A DNA stretch of 64,000 bases from positions 372 to 64,371 of the forward strand of contig DLNM01000039.1 of assembly GCA_002479485.1 (NCBI GenBank). The letters run 5' to 3'. This DNA is from Firmicutes bacterium UBA7510 (GTDB lineage: Bacteria; Bacillota; Clostridia; Tissierellales; Sedimentibacteraceae). Below, piece after piece: positions 44,176 through 53,108 of the stretch. The position numbers and the translations under genes were made by a program. Numbering within the stretch: the first letter of the stretch is position 1; every line of letters starts with the position of its first letter. Below the pieces are notes generated by a model, which saw nothing but the letters and a program-made list of their open reading frames with translations, did not search any database and was not told where the DNA came from.

Positions 44176-44305
44176 TATTCCCCTCCATAATATTTTGTTA
44201 TAAATACTATTATACATTATTTTAAAATAAATTTACAGCAATTTTTTTTATTTGCACACCAACAACAGCCATCTTGCATAAATTGATTGCAAGAAGGTGA
44301 CTAAT

Positions 44306-45478
44306 ATGAAAAAAGATAACATATATGCAAAGGCATGTCCATTTTTACAATCAATTATAACATCAAATAAAAATGAAAGTATTCCTGTTATTGTTAGCTT
44401 GAAAAGCCAAAAAGCATATACTAAAAGTAATGTTTCAGCGCTTTCAAAGCGAATAAAATATGAACTACCTATAGTTAACGGTTTCGCTTGCGACATGAGT
44501 ATACCACAAATAAAAAAATTCTATACAAACGAAGATATAGACTTTATTTCATATGATTCCAGTATTCACACTATAATTAATGTTGCAGGTAAAACAATCG
44601 GCGCTGATAAAGTTAATACTATGGGATACACTGGAAGGGGAGTAACCATTGCAACTATAGATACGGGAATAACAATGCATAGAGACTTACTTTTCCCTAC
44701 GAATAGAATAGTTGGATTTAAGGATTTTCTTAAAAACAATAATAGACCTTATGACGATAATGGCCATGGTACACATATAGCAGGAATCATAGCTTCAAGT
44801 GGAATATCGTCAAAAGGAAAATATAAAGGTATTGCACCTGAAGCCAATATATTAGCCTTAAAAGCATTAGATCATGATGGAAATGGTAAAGTATCAGATA
44901 TATTATCTGCTATACAATGGGTGATTTATACAAAAGACATATATAAAACTAAAATACTAAATTTATCTTTAGGAACTGCAACTCAATACTCAGAACGTTT
45001 GGATCCTCTTGTTAAAGCAGCAAATAAAGCAATAGAAAGCGGACTGATTGTAATTGCTGCTGTTGGTAATAACGGCCCAAATCCTAGAAGTATACTATCA
45101 CCAGCAACAAGTAGATTTGTTATATCAGTAGGCGCATGTGATGACAAAAGAGGTTCTACAATAAATGATGCCACTATACCTACCTTTTCTAGCAGAGGTC
45201 CTACTAAGGACAGAGTAAAAAAGCCTGATTTACTAGCACCAGGTGTAAACATAACTTCTTTATCTAGCATAGATAATACAGGTTATTCATCATTAACAGG
45301 AACATCTATGGCTGCCCCTATTGTTTCAGGTGCAGTTGCACTTTTATTACAAAAAATGCCTAATTTAACACACTTTGAGGCTAAAAAAATACTTGCAGAA
45401 AGCTGTACGAGAATTGGAGGAACACAATTTGAGGAAGGTGCAGGTGTCTTGAATTTAAATAAACTATTTGATATATAA
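44306..45478 (+). CDS. S8 family (subtilisin-like) serine protease
   Basis: Protease of 390 aa with the complete triad: Asp in ATIDTGI (about 110), His in DNGHGTHIAGIIA (about 152), Ser in GTSMAAPIVSGA (about 333), and the oxyanion Asn in AVGNNGP. An I9-like propeptide region precedes (about 20-85). No signal peptide or membrane helix, so it resembles intracellular subtilisins. ATG 44306 is chosen because AAGAAGGTG precedes it. Divergent from walR. No jelly-roll insert, so not a typical Csp germination protease. Confidence 0.9.
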   Translation: MKKDNIYAKACPFLQSIITSNKNESIPVIVSLKSQKAYTKSNVSALSKRIKYELPIVNGFACDMSIPQIKKFYTNEDIDFISYDSSIHTIINVAGKTIGADKVNTMGYTGRGVTIATIDTGITMHRDLLFPTNRIVGFKDFLKNNNRPYDDNGHGTHIAGIIASSGISSKGKYKGIAPEANILALKALDHDGNGKVSDILSAIQWVIYTKDIYKTKILNLSLGTATQYSERLDPLVKAANKAIESGLIVIAAVGNNGPNPRSILSPATSRFVISVGACDDKRGSTINDATIPTFSSRGPTKDRVKKPDLLAPGVNITSLSSIDNTGYSSLTGTSMAAPIVSGAVALLLQKMPNLTHFEAKKILAESCTRIGGTQFEEGAGVLNLNKLFDI

Positions 45479-45488
45479 TTTTTTGCAT

Positions 45489-45522
45489 AAAAAAAGGGAG
45501 TATCAATATTTCTCCCTTTTTC
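45489..45522. terminator. bidirectional terminator, subtilase / spoIIID
   Basis: AAAAAGGGAG/CTCCCTTTTT, 10-bp perfect stem, 11-base loop, between convergent genes. Confidence 0.88.
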
Positions 45523-45526
45523 CATG

Positions 45527-45796
45527 TTATAAATTTATTACCTCTTTATCTACTTCCTTATATTTTAGGCGTGTAGCTTTTCCTCCCCTAATATGCCTTT
45601 CTGATTTATTTTTTAATAAAATCTTCTTAACATCATTTGCAATAGGAGGGTTTATTTTTGGTAGTCTTTCGGTTACATCTTTATGGACCGTACTTTTACT
45701 TACACCAAATTTTTTTGCTGTCTGTCTAACTGTTGATTCAGTATTTATAATATATTCCGCTATTTCCATTGCTCTTTTTTCTATGTAATCCTTCAT
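45527..45796 (-). CDS. spoIIID: sporulation transcriptional regulator SpoIIID
   Basis: DNA-binding protein of 89 aa with helix-turn-helix TVRQTAKKFGVSKSTVHKDVTERL and a basic C-terminal helix. In the mother cell it switches sigma-E genes on or off before sigma-K. AAAGGGGG precedes ATG. Lies 84 bp downstream of spoIIQ on the same strand, the order usual in clostridia. Confidence 0.95.
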   Translation of the reverse strand: MKDYIEKRAMEIAEYIINTESTVRQTAKKFGVSKSTVHKDVTERLPKINPPIANDVKKILLKNKSERHIRGGKATRLKYKEVDKEVINL

Positions 45797-45879
45797 ACTT
45801 AACCCCCTTTAGTAAAGCAACCGTCTTATTTTAATTCATATGCATGAGTACATTATAATAGAACATATCTTAGTATTTT

Positions 45880-46593
45880 TTAGTCTTCATAATATGAAGT
45901 TGGATCATAATTTTCTCCCTTAACTAAAATTTCATAATGAAGATGTGGCACTTCAGACATTTCTATATTTTCTATTGCTCCCAATGTTCCTATTTTTTCA
46001 CCTTTTTTTACATTATCCCCAACTTTGACACTTCCGCTTGATAAACAACTATATACAGTAAAAATATCATTCCCATGATTTATTACAATTTCAACACCCA
46101 TTACACTACTAGCGTCTACTTTTTCTACTACGCCACCATATGAAGAATATACATTTAGATTTCCATCTGGCTTAATATCAATTCCCTGGTGTGTTCTCCA
46201 CTCTTCTATAGCCTCATAATAAATTAGTTCATTAATATTAAACTCTCTAGCTATACTTCCAATCATTGGTTTATCAAAAGATTCTAAAACATTTAGAGTT
46301 GTAGCTTGATCCTTTTTTTCTTGTTCCTCTAATGTTTTTTGATATTCTTCCATAGTTTTTTCAACATAATCCTTGTAAGGATCTTCATTTGCTTTTACAC
46401 TATCTGAATTTTTATCATCCTCTTTCACAATTTCATTATTTTTGTCATTGCTACTATATTTCCATATTACTGCTGTCGAAATCAAGCAGATACATAAAGC
46501 TAAAATAAAAAAACTTGTATTTCTATTTTTTAACTCCTTAAAAAATTTCTTAATTTGTTTTTTCATCTTGTTGTAAATATTATCCTGTTTCAT
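45880..46593 (-). CDS. spoIIQ: SpoIIQ-like M23 family protein
   Basis: Forespore membrane protein of 237 aa with one N-terminal helix (about 28-47), a coiled Glu/Lys-rich segment (about 75-98) and a LytM/M23 domain. Zinc ligands appear intact: HQGID (HxGxD) and HLHYE (HxH), as in clostridial but not Bacillus SpoIIQ. Known role: docks with SpoIIIAH across the intermembrane space in engulfment. GAGGAGG precedes ATG. Divergent from spoIID. Confidence 0.88.
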   Translation of the reverse strand: MKQDNIYNKMKKQIKKFFKELKNRNTSFFILALCICLISTAVIWKYSSNDKNNEIVKEDDKNSDSVKANEDPYKDYVEKTMEEYQKTLEEQEKKDQATTLNVLESFDKPMIGSIAREFNINELIYYEAIEEWRTHQGIDIKPDGNLNVYSSYGGVVEKVDASSVMGVEIVINHGNDIFTVYSCLSSGSVKVGDNVKKGEKIGTLGAIENIEMSEVPHLHYEILVKGENYDPTSYYED

Positions 46594-46647
46594 TTTTACC
46601 TCCTCATTTTTTTATATCTTTTCCATAATTTTTAATATTATACATAA

Positions 46648-46926
46648 ATAAATAAAAATTTAGTTTAATAAACTTAGTAGACAAATAATTGCTTCGACTT
46701 ACTTCTACTAAGAATCTAATGAAAGCAAAGTGTATAAAAAACGTTTTTGATTCCGTGATTCGGTGATTTTTGTTAAGGAGGGGAAAGCCTCATCATTCAT
46801 AGCAACAGATACCCAAAAAAATAAAAGGATTTTTCTTTGGGTATCTACGTTTTTGGCAGGTATGTTTACTAAGCTTTTTAGTCGGCTAGGGACGCGAGAA
46901 TGAGAAGCACTAAATTATTATTTACT
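46648..46926. repeat. dispersed fold-back repeat, copy C (mosaic)
   Basis: About 279 bp in the 396-bp gap between divergent spoIIQ and spoIID. The left 150 bp (from AATAAAAATTTAGTTTAATA) is nearly the same as copy E and the reverse complement of the right half of copy A. Then a segment with an AGATACCC/GGGTATCT hairpin (46807-46846) matches copy D, and the right end is its own. It ends just before the predicted spoIID promoter. No open frame. Confidence 0.78.
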
Positions 46927-46930
46927 TAAC

Positions 46931-46958
46931 GTATATTTTTTAAAATCTTTAATATAAT
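46931..46958 (+). promoter_or_regulatory. candidate sigma-E promoter of spoIID
   Basis: GTATATT (46931-46937), 13 bp, AATATAAT (46951-46958). This resembles the sigma-E pattern (ATATT, 13-15 bp, CATACAAT) with two mismatches, 31 bp before spoIID. Weak in such A/T-rich DNA. Confidence 0.35.
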
Positions 46959-46989
46959 TATATAAATTCACTAATGCCAAGGGGGAGCT

Positions 46990-48003
46990 ATGAAAAAAAT
47001 TTCTATACTAGCAGCTATTGTATTTTTGGTTCTTTATATAATTCCAACACTATCTTTACAATATTTTGAAAAAAAATACCCTTCTAAAAAAACAGAAGTT
47101 GAAGTTGCAGAATCAAATGATTCAATAATTTCTGAGGATAATTCTGAAAGAAGAGATGTACAAGTTTACGATGTTAACAATAATAAAGTTATAACAATTG
47201 AGTTAGAAGAATACATAATGGGTGTAGTGGCTGGAGAAATGCCAGCAGAATTTGAAAATGAAGCATTAAAGGCTCAAGCAGTAACTGCTAGAACTTATCT
47301 TTTATATAAATTAAAGAAAAATACAACAAATCCGGAACAGCATAAGGAAGCACCAATTTGTACCGGTATCCATTGTCAGGTTTATTATTCAAAGGATGAT
47401 CTCATCAAAAAATACTCTCAAGAATGGTATGATAAATATTGGGATAAAATCGCTAATGCAGTCAATTCCACAAAAGGACAAATATTAACATTCGAAGATA
47501 AGATAATTGAGCCGCTGTTTCATTCAACAAGTGGAGGAAGAACTGAAAATTCAGAAGATGTTTTTACTGCATTTGCGCCATATCTAAGAAGTGTTGATAG
47601 TCCATACGAAGCAAATTCTCCAAAGCTTACCGCGACTGTTACAATACCTATTGCAGAGTTCATTGATAAGCTCAAAGGGGCACTTGGGATAAGTGATTTA
47701 ACAGTGCAAAATCTGAAAGATAAAATGTCTTTACTAGAAGTTAGTGAAGGTGGAAAAGTTAAAACATTGCAAGTTGGAGATAAAGTTTTAACTGGAAGAG
47801 AATTTCGTTCTCTTTATAATTTAAACTCTACTAATTTTAAATTTGTACAGAACAATAATACAATTGAAATAGTAACGACAGGATATGGACATGGCGTTGG
47901 TATGAGCCAATATGGAGCTAATGGTATGGCTATAGAGGGATATAACTATCAAGATATTTTAAAGCATTATTATACTGGTGTAAAAATAATGAAATATAAA
48001 TAG
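46990..48003 (+). CDS. spoIID: stage II sporulation protein D
   Basis: Lytic transglycosylase of the engulfment machinery (337 aa), anchored by an N-terminal helix (about 5-24). Catalytic segment YIMGVVAGEMPAEFENEALKA holds the key glutamate; STSGGRTENSEDVF and GYGHGVGMSQYGA complete the domain. It cuts septal peptidoglycan together with SpoIIP/SpoIIM (not in the window). AAGGGGG precedes ATG. Confidence 0.95.
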   Translation: MKKISILAAIVFLVLYIIPTLSLQYFEKKYPSKKTEVEVAESNDSIISEDNSERRDVQVYDVNNNKVITIELEEYIMGVVAGEMPAEFENEALKAQAVTARTYLLYKLKKNTTNPEQHKEAPICTGIHCQVYYSKDDLIKKYSQEWYDKYWDKIANAVNSTKGQILTFEDKIIEPLFHSTSGGRTENSEDVFTAFAPYLRSVDSPYEANSPKLTATVTIPIAEFIDKLKGALGISDLTVQNLKDKMSLLEVSEGGKVKTLQVGDKVLTGREFRSLYNLNSTNFKFVQNNNTIEIVTTGYGHGVGMSQYGANGMAIEGYNYQDILKHYYTGVKIMKYK

Positions 48004-48030
48004 AGTTTAGCAGCGCTAAACTCTTATTTT
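48003..48030. terminator. terminator of spoIID
   Basis: GAGTTTAGC/GCTAAACTC, 9-bp perfect stem with a 3-base loop, then TTATTTT. It may also serve the convergent EamA gene. Confidence 0.8.
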
Positions 48031-48902
48031 ACCGTTTCTTTTTCTTTAAATAGTGACAGCATTAATACTGCAGCTAGTATTAATATACAACCTAAAACAC
48101 TTTTGAAAGTACAAGGTTCATTTAATATAAGAATACCAAGTATTACACTCGTTATCGGTTCAAACATACATAAGATTGCAGTTGTTGTTGGTCCAATATA
48201 TCTCACACCTATTTGCATAAATGTTATAGCTATAACAGAGGTTAACACACTTACAATAAACGAATACACCCATGCAGTTCCTGTTAGAGTAAGTGTAAAT
48301 TTACCAGTTATTATAGTAATAAAAAAAAGTACCACTGATGCAAAAATGCAAGAGTAGAAAGTAACCAAAAATGGATAATAATCCTTAAGACCGCTTTTAT
48401 CCATATATATAAGTGCTATACCGTATGAAATCCCTGATGCGAGCGCTATAAAAAGACCAAAGAAACTCACTGATATATCTCCATCGAAAAATAACAGTAC
48501 ACCAACAAAAGATATTGTTAGGGAAAATATTTTAACTTTACTTATTTTTTCTTTAAAGAATAAAACTAGAACAAGAGCAACTAATATTGGATATACATAA
48601 TGCACCGTCGTTGCCATTCCAACTGATATAAAACTATATGAACCATATAACAGTAGTGCAGTTAGGATAGTTGTAAATAAACTTAAAATAAAAAGTTTTT
48701 TACCTTCTATTTTTGTTATTTTCAGTGATACTTTTTTATACTTTAGTATGATATATAGTATCGGTAAACACATAAAGTTTCTGAGAAAAACTAACATTAT
48801 TGCATTGCTACCACCTGAAAATGTTAATTTACTAAGTATAGGTGTAAATCCAAAAATAAATGCTGATATAGTAACACATAAAAAACCTTTAGTTTTATTC
48901 AT
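48024..48902 (-). CDS. EamA/DMT family transporter
   Basis: Inner-membrane protein of 292 aa with ten predicted helices in two EamA repeats (FLCVTISAFIFGFTPILSKL and the second from about 150). Such proteins export or import small metabolites; substrate not predictable. ATG 48902 is used because AAAGGAC precedes it, rather than the start 18 bases upstream. Confidence 0.87.
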   Translation of the reverse strand: MNKTKGFLCVTISAFIFGFTPILSKLTFSGGSNAIMLVFLRNFMCLPILYIILKYKKVSLKITKIEGKKLFILSLFTTILTALLLYGSYSFISVGMATTVHYVYPILVALVLVLFFKEKISKVKIFSLTISFVGVLLFFDGDISVSFFGLFIALASGISYGIALIYMDKSGLKDYYPFLVTFYSCIFASVVLFFITIITGKFTLTLTGTAWVYSFIVSVLTSVIAITFMQIGVRYIGPTTTAILCMFEPITSVILGILILNEPCTFKSVLGCILILAAVLMLSLFKEKETVK

Positions 48903-48941
48903 TATATACTGTCCTTTCATAAAAGATGTGTTTTACATAGG

Positions 48942-49529
48942 CTAGATTTTCTTTAAATCAATTCCAAGCTCTAACATTTCAGTATACAATCTAGCAATTG
49001 GCAACCCTACAACTGTATTGTAATCACCATCAATTTTCTTTATATAAATAGCGGATTTTCCTTGAATACCATAAGCACCGGCTTTATCCATAGGCTCCTT
49101 TGTAGCTATATAATCATATATTTGTTCCTTGGACATTGGATACATTGTTACATTTGTTGCCTCAGAAAATAATAACTTTTTAATTTCATTATTTTCGTTT
49201 ATATATATGCATACCCCAGTATATACTGTATGTGTCCTATTTTGCAAATTATCAAGCATATTAAATGCATCTATCTCATCTTTTGGTTTTCCCATTATTG
49301 AATTATTTAATACAACTATTGTATCTGCACCTATTACAATACTTGGATTACTTAGATTACTGAAAACCTCATATGCCTTTTGCTCTGCTAATTCTTCTAC
49401 AATATCTTTTGGAACATCTTTAGTAATCACTTCATCAGAAGTGCTCGGAATTATATCAAAGCTTATGCCTACTTGTTCTAATATTTCCTTGCGACGTGGC
49501 GAAGCCGACGCTAACACAATTTTTTTCAT
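48942..49529 (-). CDS. maf: Maf family nucleotide pyrophosphatase
   Basis: Protein of 195 aa starting KKIVLASASPRRKEIL, with GADTIV and KDKAGAYGIQGK-type segments. Hydrolyses non-canonical nucleoside triphosphates (dTTP/UTP or m7GTP type); also linked to septum formation. TGAGG precedes ATG. Same strand as the YhiN-type gene upstream, with repeat copy D between them. Confidence 0.92.
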   Translation of the reverse strand: MKKIVLASASPRRKEILEQVGISFDIIPSTSDEVITKDVPKDIVEELAEQKAYEVFSNLSNPSIVIGADTIVVLNNSIMGKPKDEIDAFNMLDNLQNRTHTVYTGVCIYINENNEIKKLLFSEATNVTMYPMSKEQIYDYIATKEPMDKAGAYGIQGKSAIYIKKIDGDYNTVVGLPIARLYTEMLELGIDLKKI

Positions 49530-49584
49530 AACTACCTCATTACTACAAAATTTTACATCTATAGTATACCACTATTTTGATAAA

Positions 49585-49766
49585 AATAAATAAAAACTTA
49601 TCATAACAATAATTAAGATATTGGAAAGTGAAATCTTAGTAAATAGCTCTACCAAAAACAAAGATACTCAAAGAAAAATCCTTTTATTTTTCTTTGAGTA
49701 TCTGTTGCTACGAATATCGAAGTAATATTAGTCTACTAATCTTACTCAGTTAAATTCTTATTTATA
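49585..49766. repeat. dispersed fold-back repeat, copy D (short)
   Basis: About 182 bp between maf and the YhiN-type gene. Left end (CAATAATTAAGATATTGG) matches copy A with one change in about 40 bp. The centre is a perfect 18-bp hairpin (49662-49679 with 49686-49703), shared with copy C. The right terminus TAAATTCTTATTTA lies inside the last codons of the YhiN-type gene and supplies its C-terminal residues. Confidence 0.78.
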
Positions 49767-50974
49767 TCTTTTACTGCTAGCATTGCTGTTGAAAATGCTG
49801 CTTGTATGTTGTATCCTCCTGTGTCACCATCTATATCTATAACTTCACCTGCAAAATATAGCCCTTTTATAATTTTAGACTGCATTGTCTTTCTGTTAAT
49901 TTCATCTAGTGACACTCCACCACTTGTTGCCATGGCTAAATGATACCCGACTAAGCTTTCTACTTTGAAGCTATGTTCACACAACGATTTTATAAGGTTT
50001 AATCTATCCTTTTTGTTTAACTGACTGCATATTGTATCCTCTGACACTTGACATATTTCAAATATTTTTTCAATAAACCTTTTACTGATATTTATATCCT
50101 TAAATATCGATTTTACTAATTGTTTTCCGTTTTCTTTTGTCTGTCTATCTATTAGCGTAGATAGTTCTTCTTCGCTTAAATTAATGAAATTAATCTTTAT
50201 AGTGTCATCTTTCATAATATATCTAGAAAAATTTAAAATCCCTGGTCCTGACAAATTTTTATGTGTAAGTAAAACATCTCCAGTAGTTTCCTTTATTTTT
50301 TTATTATTTCTCCACAATGTAATTTTTATATCATTGAAAGATATTCCAGATAAATCACTAAAGCTATAATCTTTAACATTAATAGGAGTTAAACACGGTG
50401 ATATTAGAACTACTTTGTGATTTAATGATAACGCTATGCTAAACCCATCCCCAGTAGATCCAGTGTTAGGATAAGAGCTACCTCCTGTAGATAAGATAAT
50501 ATTTTTAGAAGTAAATTTTTCATTATTTGTTTTAACTGTGAAAAATTCCAGCTCATTATTAAAGCTTATAGAAACTACAGGTGAATTGTATCTTATATCT
50601 ACATTATTTAGTTTGCACCTATTAATAAGTGCATTTAGAATATCCGATGATTTTAGTGATTCTGGAAACACTTTTCCATCTTCTCTAATTACACTTCCGA
50701 CACCTAATTCTTTAAAAAATCCTATAGCATTGGAATTTTTAAAATTATATAGTGCTGGTCTTAAAAAGCTACCATTTTCACCATATTTATTTATAAAGTC
50801 ATCTAAATCACCTGCATGTGTATAATTACATTGACCTGCTCCAGAAAGTAATAGTTTCTTTCCTGGAGAATTATTCTTCTCTAAAACTAATGTTTTTCCT
50901 TTTTTTATATTGCATCCTGCAAATAATCCTGCTGCACCCGCACCTATTATTATTGTGCTAAAATCTGTTATCAT
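49742..50974 (-). CDS. NAD(P)/FAD-dependent oxidoreductase, HI0933/YhiN type
   Basis: Flavoprotein of 410 aa: FAD motif IIGAGAAGLFAG, the family block SGAGQCNYTH near residue 45, STGGSSYPNTGSTGDGF (about 165) and C-terminal GLYFAGEVIDIDGDTGGYN. Often called aminoacetone oxidase family; reaction unproven. Its last six residues (NKNLTE) are encoded by sequence that belongs to the terminus of repeat D, so the C-terminus may have been altered by the insertion. Confidence 0.87.
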   Translation of the reverse strand: MITDFSTIIIGAGAAGLFAGCNIKKGKTLVLEKNNSPGKKLLLSGAGQCNYTHAGDLDDFINKYGENGSFLRPALYNFKNSNAIGFFKELGVGSVIREDGKVFPESLKSSDILNALINRCKLNNVDIRYNSPVVSISFNNELEFFTVKTNNEKFTSKNIILSTGGSSYPNTGSTGDGFSIALSLNHKVVLISPCLTPINVKDYSFSDLSGISFNDIKITLWRNNKKIKETTGDVLLTHKNLSGPGILNFSRYIMKDDTIKINFINLSEEELSTLIDRQTKENGKQLVKSIFKDINISKRFIEKIFEICQVSEDTICSQLNKKDRLNLIKSLCEHSFKVESLVGYHLAMATSGGVSLDEINRKTMQSKIIKGLYFAGEVIDIDGDTGGYNIQAAFSTAMLAVKDINKNLTE

Positions 50975-51003
50975 AAGTTCACCTTTAATTTATTTCATAA
51001 TTT

Positions 51004-51053
51004 AAAATAGACATAGTCTAATTTTAGATTATGTCTAAACTATGTCTATTTTT
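51004..51053 (-). terminator. terminator of the SLH protein gene at 51086
   Basis: AAAATAGACATAGT and ACTATGTCTATTTT arms (14 bp) enclose a further TAGATTATGTCTA copy, so the hairpin can pair in two alternative ways. A/T runs on both sides. Confidence 0.78.
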
Positions 51054-51085
51054 AATAATATTGTTTCAATATTGTTAATAAATAT

Positions 51086-52954
51086 TTATTCTATAATAAC
51101 GCTAACCGCATTAAATGTTCCGCCACTATAAGAGCCTACACATATAACATTTGTATTAGGAACTAAATCAGAAACTCTCTTAATCTGTCCTGAAAGAGTC
51201 ATTATAACAGATTTTGCATCTAAGCTTAAATAAACAATTTCATTTTCATTAGAGTTATTTTTAACTTGTAACATTATAAGTTTTTTATCATTGTTAACAT
51301 AAACTACCTTACCAAATATCTTTTGCGATGTTTCAGTTTCATCAGCTTCAATAGAGATTATTTCTGCTCCATCAAAACTTACACTAACCTTATATCCTAC
51401 TCTTAAGTCATATATAGTAGAAGTAGCATTAAGAACACTTATCTTAGCAGTATTGCTAAGTTTATATTCTTTTGTTTCACCATTTGAGTCTTCTAGTTTT
51501 ATTTTATTGCTGCTGCCTATAATAATCTCTTTTATAACAGCTATCGAGTCTGCTGGAGTAGCTACTGATTTAGCATCTACTGCAGTCAATACATCATATT
51601 CTGTTTTAACAACAACCTCATCACTAACTCTTAATTGATCAAAGGTTGTAGATGTAGAATTTCTAGTAACATATGGTTCCTTATCGTATGTAAATGTATG
51701 TACCTTTCCTGAGCTATCCTCAACCAATAGCTTTATCGGAATATCATACTGAATATTTTTTATTTTACCACTATATGTCTGTAATCTGCTAGTTGAATTA
51801 ACTTGAGTTACTACATTATCTACTAATCTAACACTAACTAAATCATTTTTTGATAAATTTTTAAATTCAATGTTTTTTCCATCTAAGGTAACAATAACAT
51901 CACTGCTAATTGTATATTGTTTTTCAACATCATTTTTATCAACGATTATAAGTTTCATTGGTGGTGTAAAGTAAACTGACTTTATTTTTCCTTCAATAGT
52001 TGAGACTGTTGTATCCACTACTATTTGTTTTGCACTGCTATCTTTAGAGCTTATTTTACACTCAACTACCATACCTTTTTCTAGTTTTGATAATTTAGAA
52101 ACTGTATTGTTTATTTTAATAACAGTAGTACCGTCAATAACCTTAACCATTTGATTTTGACTGCTATTATCTGGTTTAACCTCTATGTATGATTCTATAG
52201 AATTAATAGTAATTTTCTCTATTGTTCCTTTAAAAGTAACGTATGTTTCGAAATCGTCAAATACTGGTTTTACGTCATTTTCTTTTATATAATCATATGC
52301 ACCGCAAACCATTTTAGCTAATTCTTGCCTTGTAATTGAGTTCTTAGGGTTAAAATTCTTTTTATCATCGCCAGATATTATACCTTTTTCATATGCTAAA
52401 TAAACATAAGGTCTATAGTCCGATAATATTTGTGATGAATCGTTAAAAGGTAACGTATAAAGCTTATTTTCCAATTCTTCAACTTCCTTTTGCAAACACA
52501 TAGCTTTAACGATAAATACAGCTACATCCTCTCTTGAAGCTTCTTTTTTCAAAGAGCCACTTGTGTACAAGCTTCTAAATTTATCCTCTGAAAGTAACCC
52601 AAGAGACAAAGCCTTAGAAAGTTCTGTATATGCTCCTTCATCTTTTCCTGCAGTTACTTCCTTTATAAGAGGAACGTACTTAATTTCAATCTGTTTTTCT
52701 AAATCTGTATCTATTTTATGTAATCTTGATAACATTAACATTGTATCAAATCTTGTTACATTTTTGGTAGGTCCAAATGTTCCATCAGTGTAACCTTTTA
52801 CAAGCCCTAATTCAGCAGCTTTAATTATATAATCTTTAGCCCAACTCTTAGAAATATCTGAGAATGATACTGTTGCAGCACTAGCTACAGTCGTAAATAA
52901 CAAGCAAAATACTAAAGCTATTATACTTATTTTATGTATTTTATTTTGTTTCAT
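51086..52954 (-). CDS. SLH domain surface protein
   Basis: Exported protein of 622 aa. Signal peptide ends at about residue 26 (TVASAA). Residues 30-225 hold S-layer homology repeats (FSDISKSWAKDYIIKAAELGLVKGYTDGTF; FNDSSQ...YVYLAYEKGIISGDDKKNFNP). The rest is a series of about five similar beta-rich modules of some 60-65 residues with GKIK.., VKTEYD-type turns. SLH repeats bind secondary wall polymer. Function of the repeats unknown. AGGGAGG precedes ATG. Confidence 0.87.
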   Translation of the reverse strand: MKQNKIHKISIIALVFCLLFTTVASAATVSFSDISKSWAKDYIIKAAELGLVKGYTDGTFGPTKNVTRFDTMLMLSRLHKIDTDLEKQIEIKYVPLIKEVTAGKDEGAYTELSKALSLGLLSEDKFRSLYTSGSLKKEASREDVAVFIVKAMCLQKEVEELENKLYTLPFNDSSQILSDYRPYVYLAYEKGIISGDDKKNFNPKNSITRQELAKMVCGAYDYIKENDVKPVFDDFETYVTFKGTIEKITINSIESYIEVKPDNSSQNQMVKVIDGTTVIKINNTVSKLSKLEKGMVVECKISSKDSSAKQIVVDTTVSTIEGKIKSVYFTPPMKLIIVDKNDVEKQYTISSDVIVTLDGKNIEFKNLSKNDLVSVRLVDNVVTQVNSTSRLQTYSGKIKNIQYDIPIKLLVEDSSGKVHTFTYDKEPYVTRNSTSTTFDQLRVSDEVVVKTEYDVLTAVDAKSVATPADSIAVIKEIIIGSSNKIKLEDSNGETKEYKLSNTAKISVLNATSTIYDLRVGYKVSVSFDGAEIISIEADETETSQKIFGKVVYVNNDKKLIMLQVKNNSNENEIVYLSLDAKSVIMTLSGQIKRVSDLVPNTNVICVGSYSGGTFNAVSVIIE

Positions 52955-53000
52955 TAGTTCCTCCCTTTAAACATTAAATTTCGTTTAAATATTATTAAAT

Positions 53001-53029
53001 ATTATAACATAGTCATAATTCAATTGCAA
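53001..53029 (-). promoter_or_regulatory. sigma-A promoter of the SLH gene at 51086
   Basis: Minus-strand TTGCAA (53029-53024), 17 bp, perfect TATAAT (53006-53001). Confidence 0.6.
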
Positions 53030-53045
53030 CGAAAGATAAATAAGA

Positions 53046-53078
53046 ACAGCGTCAAATATTAAATAAATTTGACGCTGT
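53046..53078 (-). terminator. terminator of the WG-repeat gene
   Basis: 12-bp perfect stem ACAGCGTCAAAT/ATTTGACGCTGT with a 9-base loop, 30 bp after the gene, then T-rich sequence on the minus strand. Confidence 0.8.
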
Positions 53079-53108
53079 GGATTTAACTGTATTTTTACTA
53101 TTTTTTAT

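Noticed and set aside
44306..45478. Subtilase as a Csp germination protease
   Set aside because: It is 390 aa with contiguous catalytic segments; Csp proteins are longer and carry a jelly-roll insert. Intracellular subtilisin type fits better.
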